A DNA stretch of 16,292 bases, from contig JAIRMP010000074.1 of NCBI GenBank assembly GCA_031258615.1, forward strand, positions 1 to 16,292. Direction: 5' to 3'. Of the stretch, positions 1-6,266 are shown piece by piece. Position 1 is the stretch's first letter; each line of letters starts with the position of its first letter. The position numbers and the translations under genes are program-made. Source of the stretch: Spirochaetaceae bacterium (GTDB lineage: Bacteria; Spirochaetota; Spirochaetia; Treponematales; Breznakiellaceae). The notes under the pieces are model-generated. The model had not been told where the DNA came from. It worked only from the letters and a program-made list of their open reading frames with translations, and ran no database searches.

Positions 1-333
1 CAAGCCGCTTCGCGGCTTGTGACGCAAACTTCGGAGACAACCGCGCAGCGGTTGTCCACCTTCGTCATTGCGAGTACCCATAGGGAACTGTACCCATAGG
101 GAACGAAGCAATTCAGTGAAAGCAGGCGGGTTGGCCCTCCGATATTCACTATTCACTAGGAAGGGGGGCGCAATTTCCCCACCTTTTTCGCAAACCGCCA
201 CAACAAAGGGTGGAGTTTGCTTCGCAAACTCCTACGCAAGCCGCGAAGCGGCTTGCGCCCCTACGCTACAGCCGCCTGCGGCGTCTTTCGCTACCCCCAA
301 CCGGGACATCATCGCCCCAGCCCCATACCAACG
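1..333. repeat. Gene-free region downstream of radA with four perfect short palindromes and one dispersed-repeat end
   Basis: No convincing gene lies here. Perfect hairpins with 8-9 bp stems and 3-nt loops sit at 1-19 (CAAGCCGC stem, loop TTC), 37-55 (ACAACCGC stem, loop GCA), 212-232 (GGAGTTTGC stem, loop TTC) and 237-255 (CAAGCCGC stem, loop GAA). The motif CGTCATTGCGAG at 63-74 is the end of the dispersed element seen complete at 7796-7947. It is followed by a 15-mer (GTACCCATAGGGAAC) duplicated at 74-88 and 90-104, and then by GAAGCAATTC. None of the palindromes is followed by a clear T-run on the minus strand, so radA has no obvious intrinsic terminator here. The short reading frames across this stretch look like repeat translations, not proteins. 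Confidence 0.8.
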
Positions 334-1740
334 CTAGGAGTTTGCGGCGGAAATTCCCGAAGCGGGCGCCTTGAACAGGGCGCGGATCGCGGCGGAAAGG
401 GTTTTTACGCGGGTAATACCCGGCTCCGCTTCCTGGGAGGCGCCTTCCGCCGGGCTTTTGTCGGCGGCGGGGCAGACAAAGCTGTCAAAGCCGAGGCTGC
501 GTGCGGTCTTTATGCGGCCCGGCAGACGGCGTACCGGCATCAGCTCGGCGGCAAGCGTCAGTTCGCCGGCAAGAGCGGAGCGGGGAGGCAGGCTGATTCC
601 GGTGCGGGCCGAATATATGCTGGCGGCAAGGGCAAGCTCCACGCCTACCTCGTTGATCCTGATGCCGCCCGCCACGTTTACATAGATGTCATGGTCGGAG
701 AGCCTCAGGCCAACGCACTTTTCTATCGTCGCGGCGATGCGCGATACGCGGGCCTGGTCTATGTGCCCCGAAAATACACGGCTCACAGAGCCTTTCGCCG
801 GGACGGTGAGCGCCTGAATCTCGACAAGCAGCGTGCGGCTCCCCTCAAGTACGGCGGCGGTAGCGACGCCGGGCGGCAGCGCCCCCTCACGGCGCACAAG
901 AAACAGCAGGGAGGGGTCTTCGACGGCAGAGAGCCCCCCGGCGTCCATTGTAAAAATCCCGATCTCGTCAACCGAACCGAAACGATTCTTCGATGCCCGC
1001 AGAAAACGCTGTTCACCGTCCGTCTGCTCGAAGTAAAGCACCGTGTCAACCATGTGTTCAAGGGTTTTTGGGCCGGCGATCACGCCGTCCTTCGTGATGT
1101 GGGCCGCCAAAAAAAGCACCGCGTCGTGATCCTTTACCCATGAGATGAGCTCAAACGAACAGTACTTCAACTGACTCAGCGTTCCCGGCACGAGGCCGGC
1201 TTCCGCCGTGTACAGGGTCTGCACGCTGTCTATGATGACGATTACGGGATGAAGCGCGTCCATCACCGTCAGTATGTCTTCCAGCGTACCCGAACAAAAG
1301 ATTTCTATGCGCTCGCAGCGAAGGCCGAGTCTGTCCGCCCGCATCTTCACCTGCCCTGCCGACTCTTCGCCGGAAACGTACAGCACACGCCCGCGAGTTT
1401 CCGCCCTGGCCGCCGTTTGCAGCAGCAAGGTAGACTTGCCTATGCCCGGCTCGCCGCCCACCAGCACGGTGGAACGTTTCATAATGCCGCCGCCAAGCAC
1501 CCGATCCAGCTCCGGGGCGCCGCTTCCGATCCTCGCGCCCTCCTGGCTGTCAACCTGCGACAGCGGGAACGACTGCGGGACGGCGGAATGTTCGGCGCGG
1601 ACGGCGGACTTGCCGCTCACAGCAGTCTCCACAAGGCTGTTCCACTCGCCGCATTCCGGGCAGCGTCCCAGCCACTTTGGTTCCTCGTGCCCGCAGCCGG
1701 AACATACGAAAACCATACCCTTTTGTTTATTTTTTTTCAT
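334..1740 (-). CDS. radA: DNA repair protein RadA
   Basis: RadA (Sms) is a RecA-related ATPase that promotes branch migration and processing of recombination intermediates. The 468-aa length is normal for the family. The sequence shows an N-terminal C4 zinc finger (C13, C16, C27, C30, with PKWLGRCPECGEWNS), a Walker A motif GGEPGIGKST at 95-104, a Walker B strand VIVIIDS near 166-172, the RadA signature KNRFG at 251-255, and a Lon-protease-like C-terminal domain. The ATG at 1740 gives the usual basic leader before VFVCSGCG. No Shine-Dalgarno sequence precedes it; instead a TATTAT box lies 8 nt upstream, so initiation may be leaderless. The gene upstream on the same strand ends in a terminator, so radA is probably monocistronic. 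A long open frame on the opposite strand is a shadow of this gene. Confidence 0.98.
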   Translation of the reverse strand: MKKNKQKGMVFVCSGCGHEEPKWLGRCPECGEWNSLVETAVSGKSAVRAEHSAVPQSFPLSQVDSQEGARIGSGAPELDRVLGGGIMKRSTVLVGGEPGIGKSTLLLQTAARAETRGRVLYVSGEESAGQVKMRADRLGLRCERIEIFCSGTLEDILTVMDALHPVIVIIDSVQTLYTAEAGLVPGTLSQLKYCSFELISWVKDHDAVLFLAAHITKDGVIAGPKTLEHMVDTVLYFEQTDGEQRFLRASKNRFGSVDEIGIFTMDAGGLSAVEDPSLLFLVRREGALPPGVATAAVLEGSRTLLVEIQALTVPAKGSVSRVFSGHIDQARVSRIAATIEKCVGLRLSDHDIYVNVAGGIRINEVGVELALAASIYSARTGISLPPRSALAGELTLAAELMPVRRLPGRIKTARSLGFDSFVCPAADKSPAEGASQEAEPGITRVKTLSAAIRALFKAPASGISAANS

Positions 1741-1748
1741 TTTTTTGC

Positions 1749-1754
1749 ATAATA
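1749..1754 (-). promoter_or_regulatory. Possible -10 box for radA
   Basis: On the minus strand TATTAT is followed by 8 nt and the radA ATG. No good -35 hexamer is visible at 16-18 bp, so this is a weak call. If used, the transcript would begin within a few nucleotides of the start codon. Confidence 0.3.
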
Positions 1755-1831
1755 CCGCCGGCGGCTAAAAAGAGTCCGGCGCTTTTGCGTTACCGCCGAA
1801 CACCGCACGCCGTTTTGTGAGCAGCCGCCAT

Positions 1832-1866
1832 AAAAAAACCGTAGTTTGCGCCTCCGCAAACTACGG
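1832..1866 (-). terminator. Intrinsic terminator of the lipoprotein gene
   Basis: A perfect 12-bp stem (CCGTAGTTTGCG at 1839-1850 pairing with 1855-1866, 4-nt loop) is followed on the minus strand by seven consecutive T residues (A-run 1832-1838 on the plus strand). It lies about 45 nt beyond the stop codon of the lipoprotein gene and points the right way. The stem core AGTTTGCG matches the GGAGTTTGC palindrome family found elsewhere in the window. Confidence 0.9.
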
Positions 1867-1909
1867 AAATAACCATTGCGCGCCCGTTCAGCGCGCGGCG
1901 TTAGTCCGC

Positions 1910-2491
1910 TTACTTCTTGCGGGACGCGGCAATAACCGTCCGGGACAACGAAGAAGTTATCGCGCTGAGCGCCGACCGGACGGTCTGGCTCTTGTCTATG
2001 GCCTCGCGGTAACGGCTTTCAGTCTGCGCGATCACCGCCTGATCAGCCGTGCCGCGCGCGCCGGCAAAGTCCTGGTCAAGCTTGTTTATGTCCACCCCGG
2101 CGGGGCGTGAACGGCGGGCATTGTTCAGGGTCTGCTCCGTCTCGGATAGCGCGTTCTGCATCGCCCTTATAGCGCCGTCCGCCTCCTCTCGTATGCGGGC
2201 TGCGGCGGTGCGGCTGTCACTGACAGCCTTTTCCGCGAGGGATTGAGCGTCAGCCGCAAAACGTTTGGCATCCTCGTAACGCTTTGTGTCAGCCGCATCC
2301 TGCATCTGGGACAGCGCTTCACGGGCGCGGGCAAGCGCGTTTGCCGCGTAGTTTACCACATCAGGATCGTTTTCCGCCCTGCTGACCGCCGCAACCGCGT
2401 TGTTCATCTCTTCAACCGGCGGCTTTGCACAGCCAGTCAACAGCGCCGTCACCACAATAAACACCAAAAAAACATATTTCAGCCGAATCAT
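1910..2491 (-). CDS. Small helical lipoprotein, DUF4398-like
   Basis: This predicted outer- or inner-membrane-anchored periplasmic lipoprotein has no known catalytic role. The first 21 residues form a lipoprotein signal peptide: basic start MIRLK, a hydrophobic stretch, then the lipobox LLTGC with C21 as the lipidated residue. The rest is almost entirely alanine-rich helix with regularly spaced A/R/E residues and recurring blocks of the AxxLAxAREAL and YxDAKRFAxDA kind. This resembles DUF4398 proteins, which often occur beside OmpA-type or peptidoglycan-binding proteins. I chose the ATG at 2491; a GTG directly before it (2494) is also in frame. A Shine-Dalgarno AAGGAG lies 9 nt upstream of the ATG (6 nt from the GTG). 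The gene has its own candidate promoter and terminator, so it is a single-gene unit. The lipoprotein call is firm; the DUF assignment is by pattern only. Confidence 0.82.
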   Translation of the reverse strand: MIRLKYVFLVFIVVTALLTGCAKPPVEEMNNAVAAVSRAENDPDVVNYAANALARAREALSQMQDAADTKRYEDAKRFAADAQSLAEKAVSDSRTAAARIREEADGAIRAMQNALSETEQTLNNARRSRPAGVDINKLDQDFAGARGTADQAVIAQTESRYREAIDKSQTVRSALSAITSSLSRTVIAASRKK

Positions 2492-2549
2492 CACTAATAT
2501 CTCCTTAAAACCGGTATTTCAAAACCTTACAGTCATTATCGGTTCTGCT

Positions 2550-2577
2550 TATATAAAAATACAGTAACTATAGGCAA
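2550..2577 (-). promoter_or_regulatory. Sigma-70-type promoter of the lipoprotein gene
   Basis: Read on the minus strand: -35 TTGCCT (2577-2572), a 16-bp spacer, and -10 TATATA (2555-2550; a TATAAG alternative lies 2 bp further on). The predicted start lies about 50 nt before the start codon, leaving room for the AAGGAG ribosome-binding site at 2501-2506. Confidence 0.45.
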
Positions 2578-2601
2578 GTGGGAAGGGGTGTAGATATTTT
2601 T

Positions 2602-2835
2602 TTATGGTAAATCAGGATTAAGCATTCCTGATGAGAGCGAAAGGCAGTGTGTAAAAAATGGCTTTTCGACATCGGTTACCCATAGATTGCTTTCTGCTTT
2701 TGTCTTCAAAGTAAGCATCGCCTGGGCCGTCTCGATATTCCAGCGCATCCCTGACCTTTTTAGCCTGTCTTGGAGTACGATTTTATCGAGGACGGCTAAC
2801 AGCCAACTCCCGCAACCGCCCCAACAATGGCTCAA
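2602..2835 (-). pseudogene. C-terminal remnant of a transposase, probably ISKra4-like
   Basis: Only a C-terminal piece of about 60-77 residues is left. The recognisable part (residues about 16-58) reads RLKRSGMRWNIETAQAML and then TKAESNLW, a pattern I associate with the C-terminal end of ISKra4-type transposases, where SGM(R/S)W followed by an AQA-L-LRA segment is typical. The frame has no credible start: its upstream end runs into the 23-bp repeat array at about 2841, where coding similarity is lost. The stop TAA at 2602-2604 may be the original one. No terminal inverted repeat pair is visible, so this is a relic. It shows that an insertion sequence once occupied this spot and may have seeded the rearrangements to its right. 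The family name is moderate confidence only. Confidence 0.55.
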
Positions 2836-2840
2836 CGCTG

Positions 2841-3176
2841 CCCGATCAGGCTTGGATCGACTGCCCGATCAGGCCTGGATCGGCCTCCCGATCAGGCCTG
2901 GATCGGCCTCCCGATCAGGCTTGGATCGGCCTCCCGATCGGGCTTGGATCGGCCTCCCGATCAGGCTTGGATCGGCTGCCCGATCAGGCTTGGATCGGCC
3001 TCCCGATCAGGCCAGGATCGGCCTCCCGATCAGGCTTGGATCGGCCTCCCGATCAGGCTTGGATCGGCCTACCGATCAGGCTTGGATCGGCCTACCGATC
3101 AGGCTTGGATCGGCCTACCGATCAGGCTTGGATCGGCGGCCCGATCAGGCTTGGATCGGCCTACCGATCAGGCTGG
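2841..3176. repeat. Tandem array of 15 copies of a 23-bp GATC-rich unit
   Basis: Units begin with GATC at 2844 and recur every 23 bp without exception to 3166 (15 starts; the last unit is cut after GATCAGGCTGG). Each full unit is two related half-units, GATCAGGCTTG (11 bp) and GATCGGCCTCCC (12 bp), so a GATC occurs every 11-12 bp for about 330 bp. Within a unit CCGATC and GATCGG form an inverted repeat around a 7-nt loop. Copies differ by point changes: CCTCCC becomes CCTACC in units 10, 11, 12 and 14; AGGCCT occurs in units 2 and 3; AGGCCA in unit 8; GATCGGG in unit 5. There are no spacers, so this is not a CRISPR array. Because 23 is not divisible by 3, all three plus frames stay open across it; I do not regard these as genes. 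Confidence 0.97.
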
Positions 3177-3421
3177 ACAACCGCTGCGCGGTTGTCTCCG
3201 GAGTTTGCGGCGCCAGCCTGACGGCTTGCTTACCGCAAACTCCAGGCCTAAGCGTGTAACCCGTTCTCTTTCACGCTTGGCGAATATCAAGGACAATGAC
3301 TCAGCTACTGGCGTATGTTTGGTGCAGGCTGGCCTGCTGCGCGGTTGTCTCCGGAGTTTGCGGCGCACTGTGCGCTTGGACAACCGCTATGCGGTTGTCC
3401 AAGCAAACTCCAGGCCTAAGC
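3177..3421. repeat. Two partial direct repeats built from nested palindromes
   Basis: A 30-bp block beginning CTGCGCGGTTGTCTCC recurs exactly at 3184-3213 and 3337-3366. A 19-bp block GCAAACTCCAGGCCTAAGC recurs exactly at 3235-3253 and 3403-3421. Each pair frames a GGAGTTTGC...GCAAACTCC palindrome (3200-3243 and 3353-3411). In the second copy the loop contains a further perfect hairpin, ACAACCGC-TAT-GCGGTTGT (3380-3398); a related hairpin with loop TGC (3177-3195) closes the 23-bp array. The unique 80-odd bases between the copies contain no gene I can support. Confidence 0.85.
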
Positions 3422-3454
3422 AATACAGAAGGGGCGTCATGGGTGGGCGGTGGG

Positions 3455-3483
3455 TTGCGTGAAAACGGGTAGACGCTTAAACT
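3455..3483 (+). promoter_or_regulatory. Candidate promoter for the ATC-hydrolase-like gene and birA
   Basis: TTGCGT (3455-3460), a 17-bp spacer, TAAACT (3478-3483). Each hexamer matches the sigma-70 consensus at 4 of 6 positions. The predicted start near 3490 falls just before the GGAGG ribosome-binding site at 3494-3498. Confidence 0.38.
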
Positions 3484-3503
3484 GGAAAAATACGGAGGAA
3501 GCG

Positions 3504-4001
3504 ATGTCCAATATAAAAAACATACCGCGAAACAAATCTTTTTTGATACGCGGTTTGAGGAAGTTGTTTGAGCACCGGGCCTTGTGGATGTATTTTTTGC
3601 TTGACGAGGCCAAAAAAAACGGACTGGACGGCCACAGCTTTGCGCCGCAGGCCATACGGCGCTGCGGCCTGTACCAGGGCGGGCAGGCGGCGAATAAGGG
3701 TACATCTTCCAGCCTTAAGGTGCTGAAACGGAAGCTGTTCAAATTTCCCGGAAAGTCGATTTTTGAGATGAAAATCCTGCGTTGCACGAACGATAACTTT
3801 GACGTGGATTTTTATTACTGTCCGCTGGTAAATGCTTGGCAGATGCAGGGCTGCAACGACAGCGACATAAGCGCGATGTGCGACTTTGCAATGTGCGGCG
3901 ACTGCGGGATTGCCGAGGCTTTTGGCTGCGAACTTGATCTGCCAAAGACGATAGCGCGCGGCGATGATCGCTGTTCTATAAGATTTAAGCGAAAAAAATA
4001 G
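3504..4001 (+). CDS. L-2-amino-thiazoline-4-carboxylic acid (ATC) hydrolase-like protein
   Basis: This 165-aa protein resembles the family of L-2-amino-delta2-thiazoline-4-carboxylate hydrolases. The founding Pseudomonas enzymes open the thiazoline ring on a route to cysteine; most genomic members are uncharacterised. The C-terminal half carries the family-like pattern: FDVDFYYCPLVNAW (YCPL at 105-108), C126-D127, GD at 132-133, an acidic segment, and GDDRC at 153-157. Cysteines are frequent (C54, C94, C106, C117, C126, C131, C134, C142, C157), suggesting metal or thiol chemistry. The ATG at 3504 is fixed by GGAGG five bases upstream; a longer frame reaching back into the repeat region has no such signal. 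birA starts three bases after its stop, so the two are probably co-translated. The real substrate is unknown. Confidence 0.75.
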   Translation: MSNIKNIPRNKSFLIRGLRKLFEHRALWMYFLLDEAKKNGLDGHSFAPQAIRRCGLYQGGQAANKGTSSSLKVLKRKLFKFPGKSIFEMKILRCTNDNFDVDFYYCPLVNAWQMQGCNDSDISAMCDFAMCGDCGIAEAFGCELDLPKTIARGDDRCSIRFKRKK

Positions 4002-4004
4002 CGT

Positions 4005-4823
4005 TTGGAACTGCTCGGCATAAAAAACCCGTTTGGCGGGCCCGTCTACCGCGTTGATTCGTGCACAAGCACTATGGACGAGACGCGGCGGCTTTGCGGG
4101 GAAGCGCCGCACGGGACGGCTGTAATGGCCGCCCTGCAAACGAGGGGGCGCGGGCGCTTCTCCACACGCGCCTGGACGGCTTCCGCCGGTAAAAACCTTA
4201 CCTTTACACTGATACTGCGCTATGACGGATTTTTTTCCGTGCCGGCGGCAATCACACTGCGCTCCGGCATTGCCGTTGCCCGCGCGATAGAAGCGCTGGA
4301 GCCGGCTTTGGCGTCGCGGGTGGCGGTAAAATGGCCCAACGACGTGATGCTGGGAAACAAAAAATGCGCGGGGCTGATCGCCGAATCGGACGGCAGCGCT
4401 GTGCTGCTGGGGATTGGCGTGAATGTCGCGGAGGACTTTGAAAAGGCCGGGGCGGAGGCGCCTAACGCCGTGTCTATCGCCAGCGAGTTGTACGCGCTGG
4501 ACACGACCGCCGCGGCTGCCTATGCGGAAGCGCCCCACAGAGTACCGCTACTCCTTGAAAAAATACTGTTCGCGCTGTTTGATACGCTTTCCGCCGGTTT
4601 TGATCGCCTTTGGCGGGAAGAATTTGAAAAACGGCTCTACCTGAAAGGCCGGATGATCAGCTTTGTTGCCGGCAGTGCCGCCGCGCCCCATACCGTGACA
4701 GGCACGCTCACCGGCATAGACTCTGACGGCGCGATCCTTGTCATTCCCGCCGGAAAAACCGAAGCGGAAGCCTTTGCCGCCGGGGAAGTATTAACAATTA
4801 ACAAAAGAGTATACACGGATTAG
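4005..4823 (+). CDS. birA: Biotin--[acetyl-CoA-carboxylase] ligase, monofunctional
   Basis: Biotin protein ligase makes biotinyl-AMP and attaches biotin to the lysine of biotin carrier domains. Of 272 residues, the catalytic domain is seen as STMDETRR (22-29), GRGRFS (48-53) with W57, the motif VKWPNDVML (108-116), K120 in KKCAGLIAES (the biotin- and ATP-contacting lysine position), and LGIGVNV (135-141). A small C-terminal domain follows. No N-terminal helix-turn-helix is present, so it is a class I ligase that cannot repress bio genes. The start is TTG at 4005, three bases after the preceding stop; the next ATG (4074) would remove the conserved N-terminal NPFG and ST segments. There is no clear Shine-Dalgarno sequence, so coupling to the upstream gene is likely. 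No GC-rich terminator hairpin follows. A 353-aa open frame on the other strand across this pair is a shadow. Confidence 0.95.
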   Translation: MELLGIKNPFGGPVYRVDSCTSTMDETRRLCGEAPHGTAVMAALQTRGRGRFSTRAWTASAGKNLTFTLILRYDGFFSVPAAITLRSGIAVARAIEALEPALASRVAVKWPNDVMLGNKKCAGLIAESDGSAVLLGIGVNVAEDFEKAGAEAPNAVSIASELYALDTTAAAAYAEAPHRVPLLLEKILFALFDTLSAGFDRLWREEFEKRLYLKGRMISFVAGSAAAPHTVTGTLTGIDSDGAILVIPAGKTEAEAFAAGEVLTINKRVYTD

Positions 4824-4860
4824 CGGATGCGGGAAGTACCGGTTATTTTGCGAATTTTTT

Positions 4861-5315
4861 TTAAAAAAAATGAAAAAAAATTTTACCGGGCGTGAACTGC
4901 GGCGGGCATATTACAAGCACCTTCGGAACGCCGTCATCGGTCCCCGTCTCGGAATGTTGAATCGCCTTTACAACATTTAGCACACCCTGTGAAACATCGT
5001 AAGGCGATGGGTTAAAACGTCGTTTTAAGTCGTTGGTTCCAAGCATAACGGCGACCAAATCCAGCGGTTTATGGCTTTTCAGTATGGGGACAACATAGCG
5101 CAGCCCGTTTCTATCCAACTCAATAGGATCGTCAAAAGAACTCGTCCTGCCGTTAAGCCCCTCCTCGTCAACCCACCAGCCGGGGTCATCGCCGCATCCC
5201 TCGTTGAGTATACGCTCCAGCGCCCTGGGCCAGCGGATCTTGTGATCATAGCGTTTGCCGGAAGCGGGAATATAACCATAGTGTTTGAATCACCATAACA
5301 AAGTATAGTTTTCAT
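4861..5315 (-). pseudogene. SGNH/GDSL hydrolase, frameshifted and C-terminally truncated
   Basis: The start MKTILCYGDSNT (ATG 5315, with an AGGA motif just upstream) is the block I GDS(N) motif of SGNH hydrolases. After codon 12 the frame is lost. Shifting by one base from position 5280 restores a continuous family-like sequence: YGYIP, RWPRALERIL, EEGLNGRTSSFDDP, DRNGLRYVVP, SHKPLDLVAVMLGTNDLKRRF (block III GTND), then VPKVLVICPP. A one-base deletion near 5280 therefore explains the break. The restored product is about 151 residues, whereas intact relatives of this type are usually a little over 200. It stops in an A/T-rich stretch (4861-4885) and lacks the C-terminal D-x-x-H that supplies the catalytic histidine. 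Two independent lesions make loss of function likely even if the frameshift were a sequencing error. It lies convergent with birA. Confidence 0.87.
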
Positions 5316-5386
5316 AAAATCCTCATTCGTCCGCCGTGCGGAGGCTATTTACCCCCTCATTTTCCCTACGCATAGCGGGCGCCGCT

Positions 5387-5884
5387 TCATGCTCCTGGGC
5401 GGTAGAGGGTAATCCCCGAACAGCCGGCGTTTTTGCATAAGTCCCGGATAGAAACCTTACGCGCCGGGTGTACCTTATCCGGTGCGATGTCCATTAACGG
5501 CAAAAGCACAAAGCCCCTCTCATGGAGAAGGGGATGTGGTATGGTCAGTTTTTCAGTCGCCATAACCAACTCTCCGTAAAACAAAATATCCATATCCGCC
5601 GTTCTTGGCCCCCATTTTACGGTACGTCTGCGTTCCAGAGCGTTTTCTATGCGCATACACACATCAAGAAGCTGAAAAGGGTCCATGATTGTCGTAATTT
5701 CCACCGCGCCGTTCAAAAAATCATCCTGATCCGCATAACCTACCGGCTTCGTTTCGTAAATGGGCGATACGGCGTTTAACGTGATGCCGGGGGTGTTTTT
5801 AAGCATATCAACCATATCCATGATATGTTTTTGCCTGTCTCCCATGTTGGAACCAAGCCCTAAATATGCGGTTTCATCCTTCAA
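5387..5884 (-). CDS. folK: 2-amino-4-hydroxy-6-hydroxymethyldihydropteridine diphosphokinase (HPPK)
   Basis: FolK transfers diphosphate from ATP to 6-hydroxymethyl-7,8-dihydropterin, giving the substrate of FolP. The 165-aa sequence has YLGLGSNMGDR (7-17), the substrate loop segment YETKPVGYADQDDFLNGAVEI (43-63), R86/R87, the signature WGPRTADMDIL (91-101) with Mg-binding D97 and D99, and IPHPLLHERGFVLLPL (115-130). It is the last gene of folE-folP-folB-folK. The only possible start is TTG at 5884, because an in-frame TGA lies just upstream. The start lies inside the last codons of folB (11-bp overlap), so translation probably depends on folB. The HPPK signature usually ends D-L/I-D; here it is D-M-D, a conservative change. 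Confidence 0.97.
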   Translation of the reverse strand: MKDETAYLGLGSNMGDRQKHIMDMVDMLKNTPGITLNAVSPIYETKPVGYADQDDFLNGAVEITTIMDPFQLLDVCMRIENALERRRTVKWGPRTADMDILFYGELVMATEKLTIPHPLLHERGFVLLPLMDIAPDKVHPARKVSIRDLCKNAGCSGITLYRPGA

Positions 5885-6257
5885 GGCTGTTCATTTTCTC
5901 CCTTGAGCGTTCCATCTCTACGGCGACATAACTCAAATGCTTTGCCACAGGCGCCCACGGCTTTTTCACGGTGAGTTTGACCGACTGCGCCAGAGTATAG
6001 TTTTCAAAGATCATTTTGATGAGCCTAGATGCGACGGTCTCTATTAAATTAAACGATACGGACTTCATAAATTGCTCAATATCGCGGCATAGATAGCCGT
6101 AATGGATAGTCTTTGCCGCATCATCGGATAAAACCGCTTCTTCCGCGCTGAAAACAATTTCGGCGGATATGACAAACAACTGCCCCAGCGCCTTTTCCTC
6201 AGGATGTACGCCGTGATTTGCGAATACTTCAAAGTCTTTGATGATGATTTTGTCCAT
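5874..6257 (-). CDS. folB: Dihydroneopterin aldolase
   Basis: FolB cleaves 7,8-dihydroneopterin to 6-hydroxymethyl-7,8-dihydropterin and glycolaldehyde. The 127-aa size fits this octameric enzyme family. Visible motifs are FEVFANHGVHPEEKALGQ (9-26) with E21, Y53 in the HYGYL segment, LIETVASRLIKMIF (71-84), and VKKPWAP with K99 and P100. E21, Y53 and K99 match the catalytic Glu, Tyr and Lys of characterised aldolases such as the S. aureus enzyme. It begins with ATG at 6257, nine bases after folP, and its 3' end overlaps folK. The ribosome-binding site is weak (AGGG), which suggests coupling to folP. Confidence 0.96.
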   Translation of the reverse strand: MDKIIIKDFEVFANHGVHPEEKALGQLFVISAEIVFSAEEAVLSDDAAKTIHYGYLCRDIEQFMKSVSFNLIETVASRLIKMIFENYTLAQSVKLTVKKPWAPVAKHLSYVAVEMERSREKMNSLEG

Positions 6258-6266
6258 ATTGCGGCC

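Noticed and set aside
217..1143. 308-codon plus-strand open frame
   Set aside because: It lies antisense to radA, is rich in Arg/Gly/Ala as expected for a shadow of GC-rich codons, has no family features, and its start lies in palindromic repeats.
2841..3176. CRISPR array
   Set aside because: Repeats are directly contiguous at 23 bp with no unique spacers, and there are no cas genes.
2687..3462. Repeat protein encoded by the 23-bp array
   Set aside because: All three frames give the same permuted repeat because of the period; there is no ribosome-binding site, signal peptide or conserved flank.
3477..4538. 353-codon minus-strand open frame
   Set aside because: It is antisense to both the ATC-hydrolase-like gene and birA, which have clear motifs; its product is basic and featureless.
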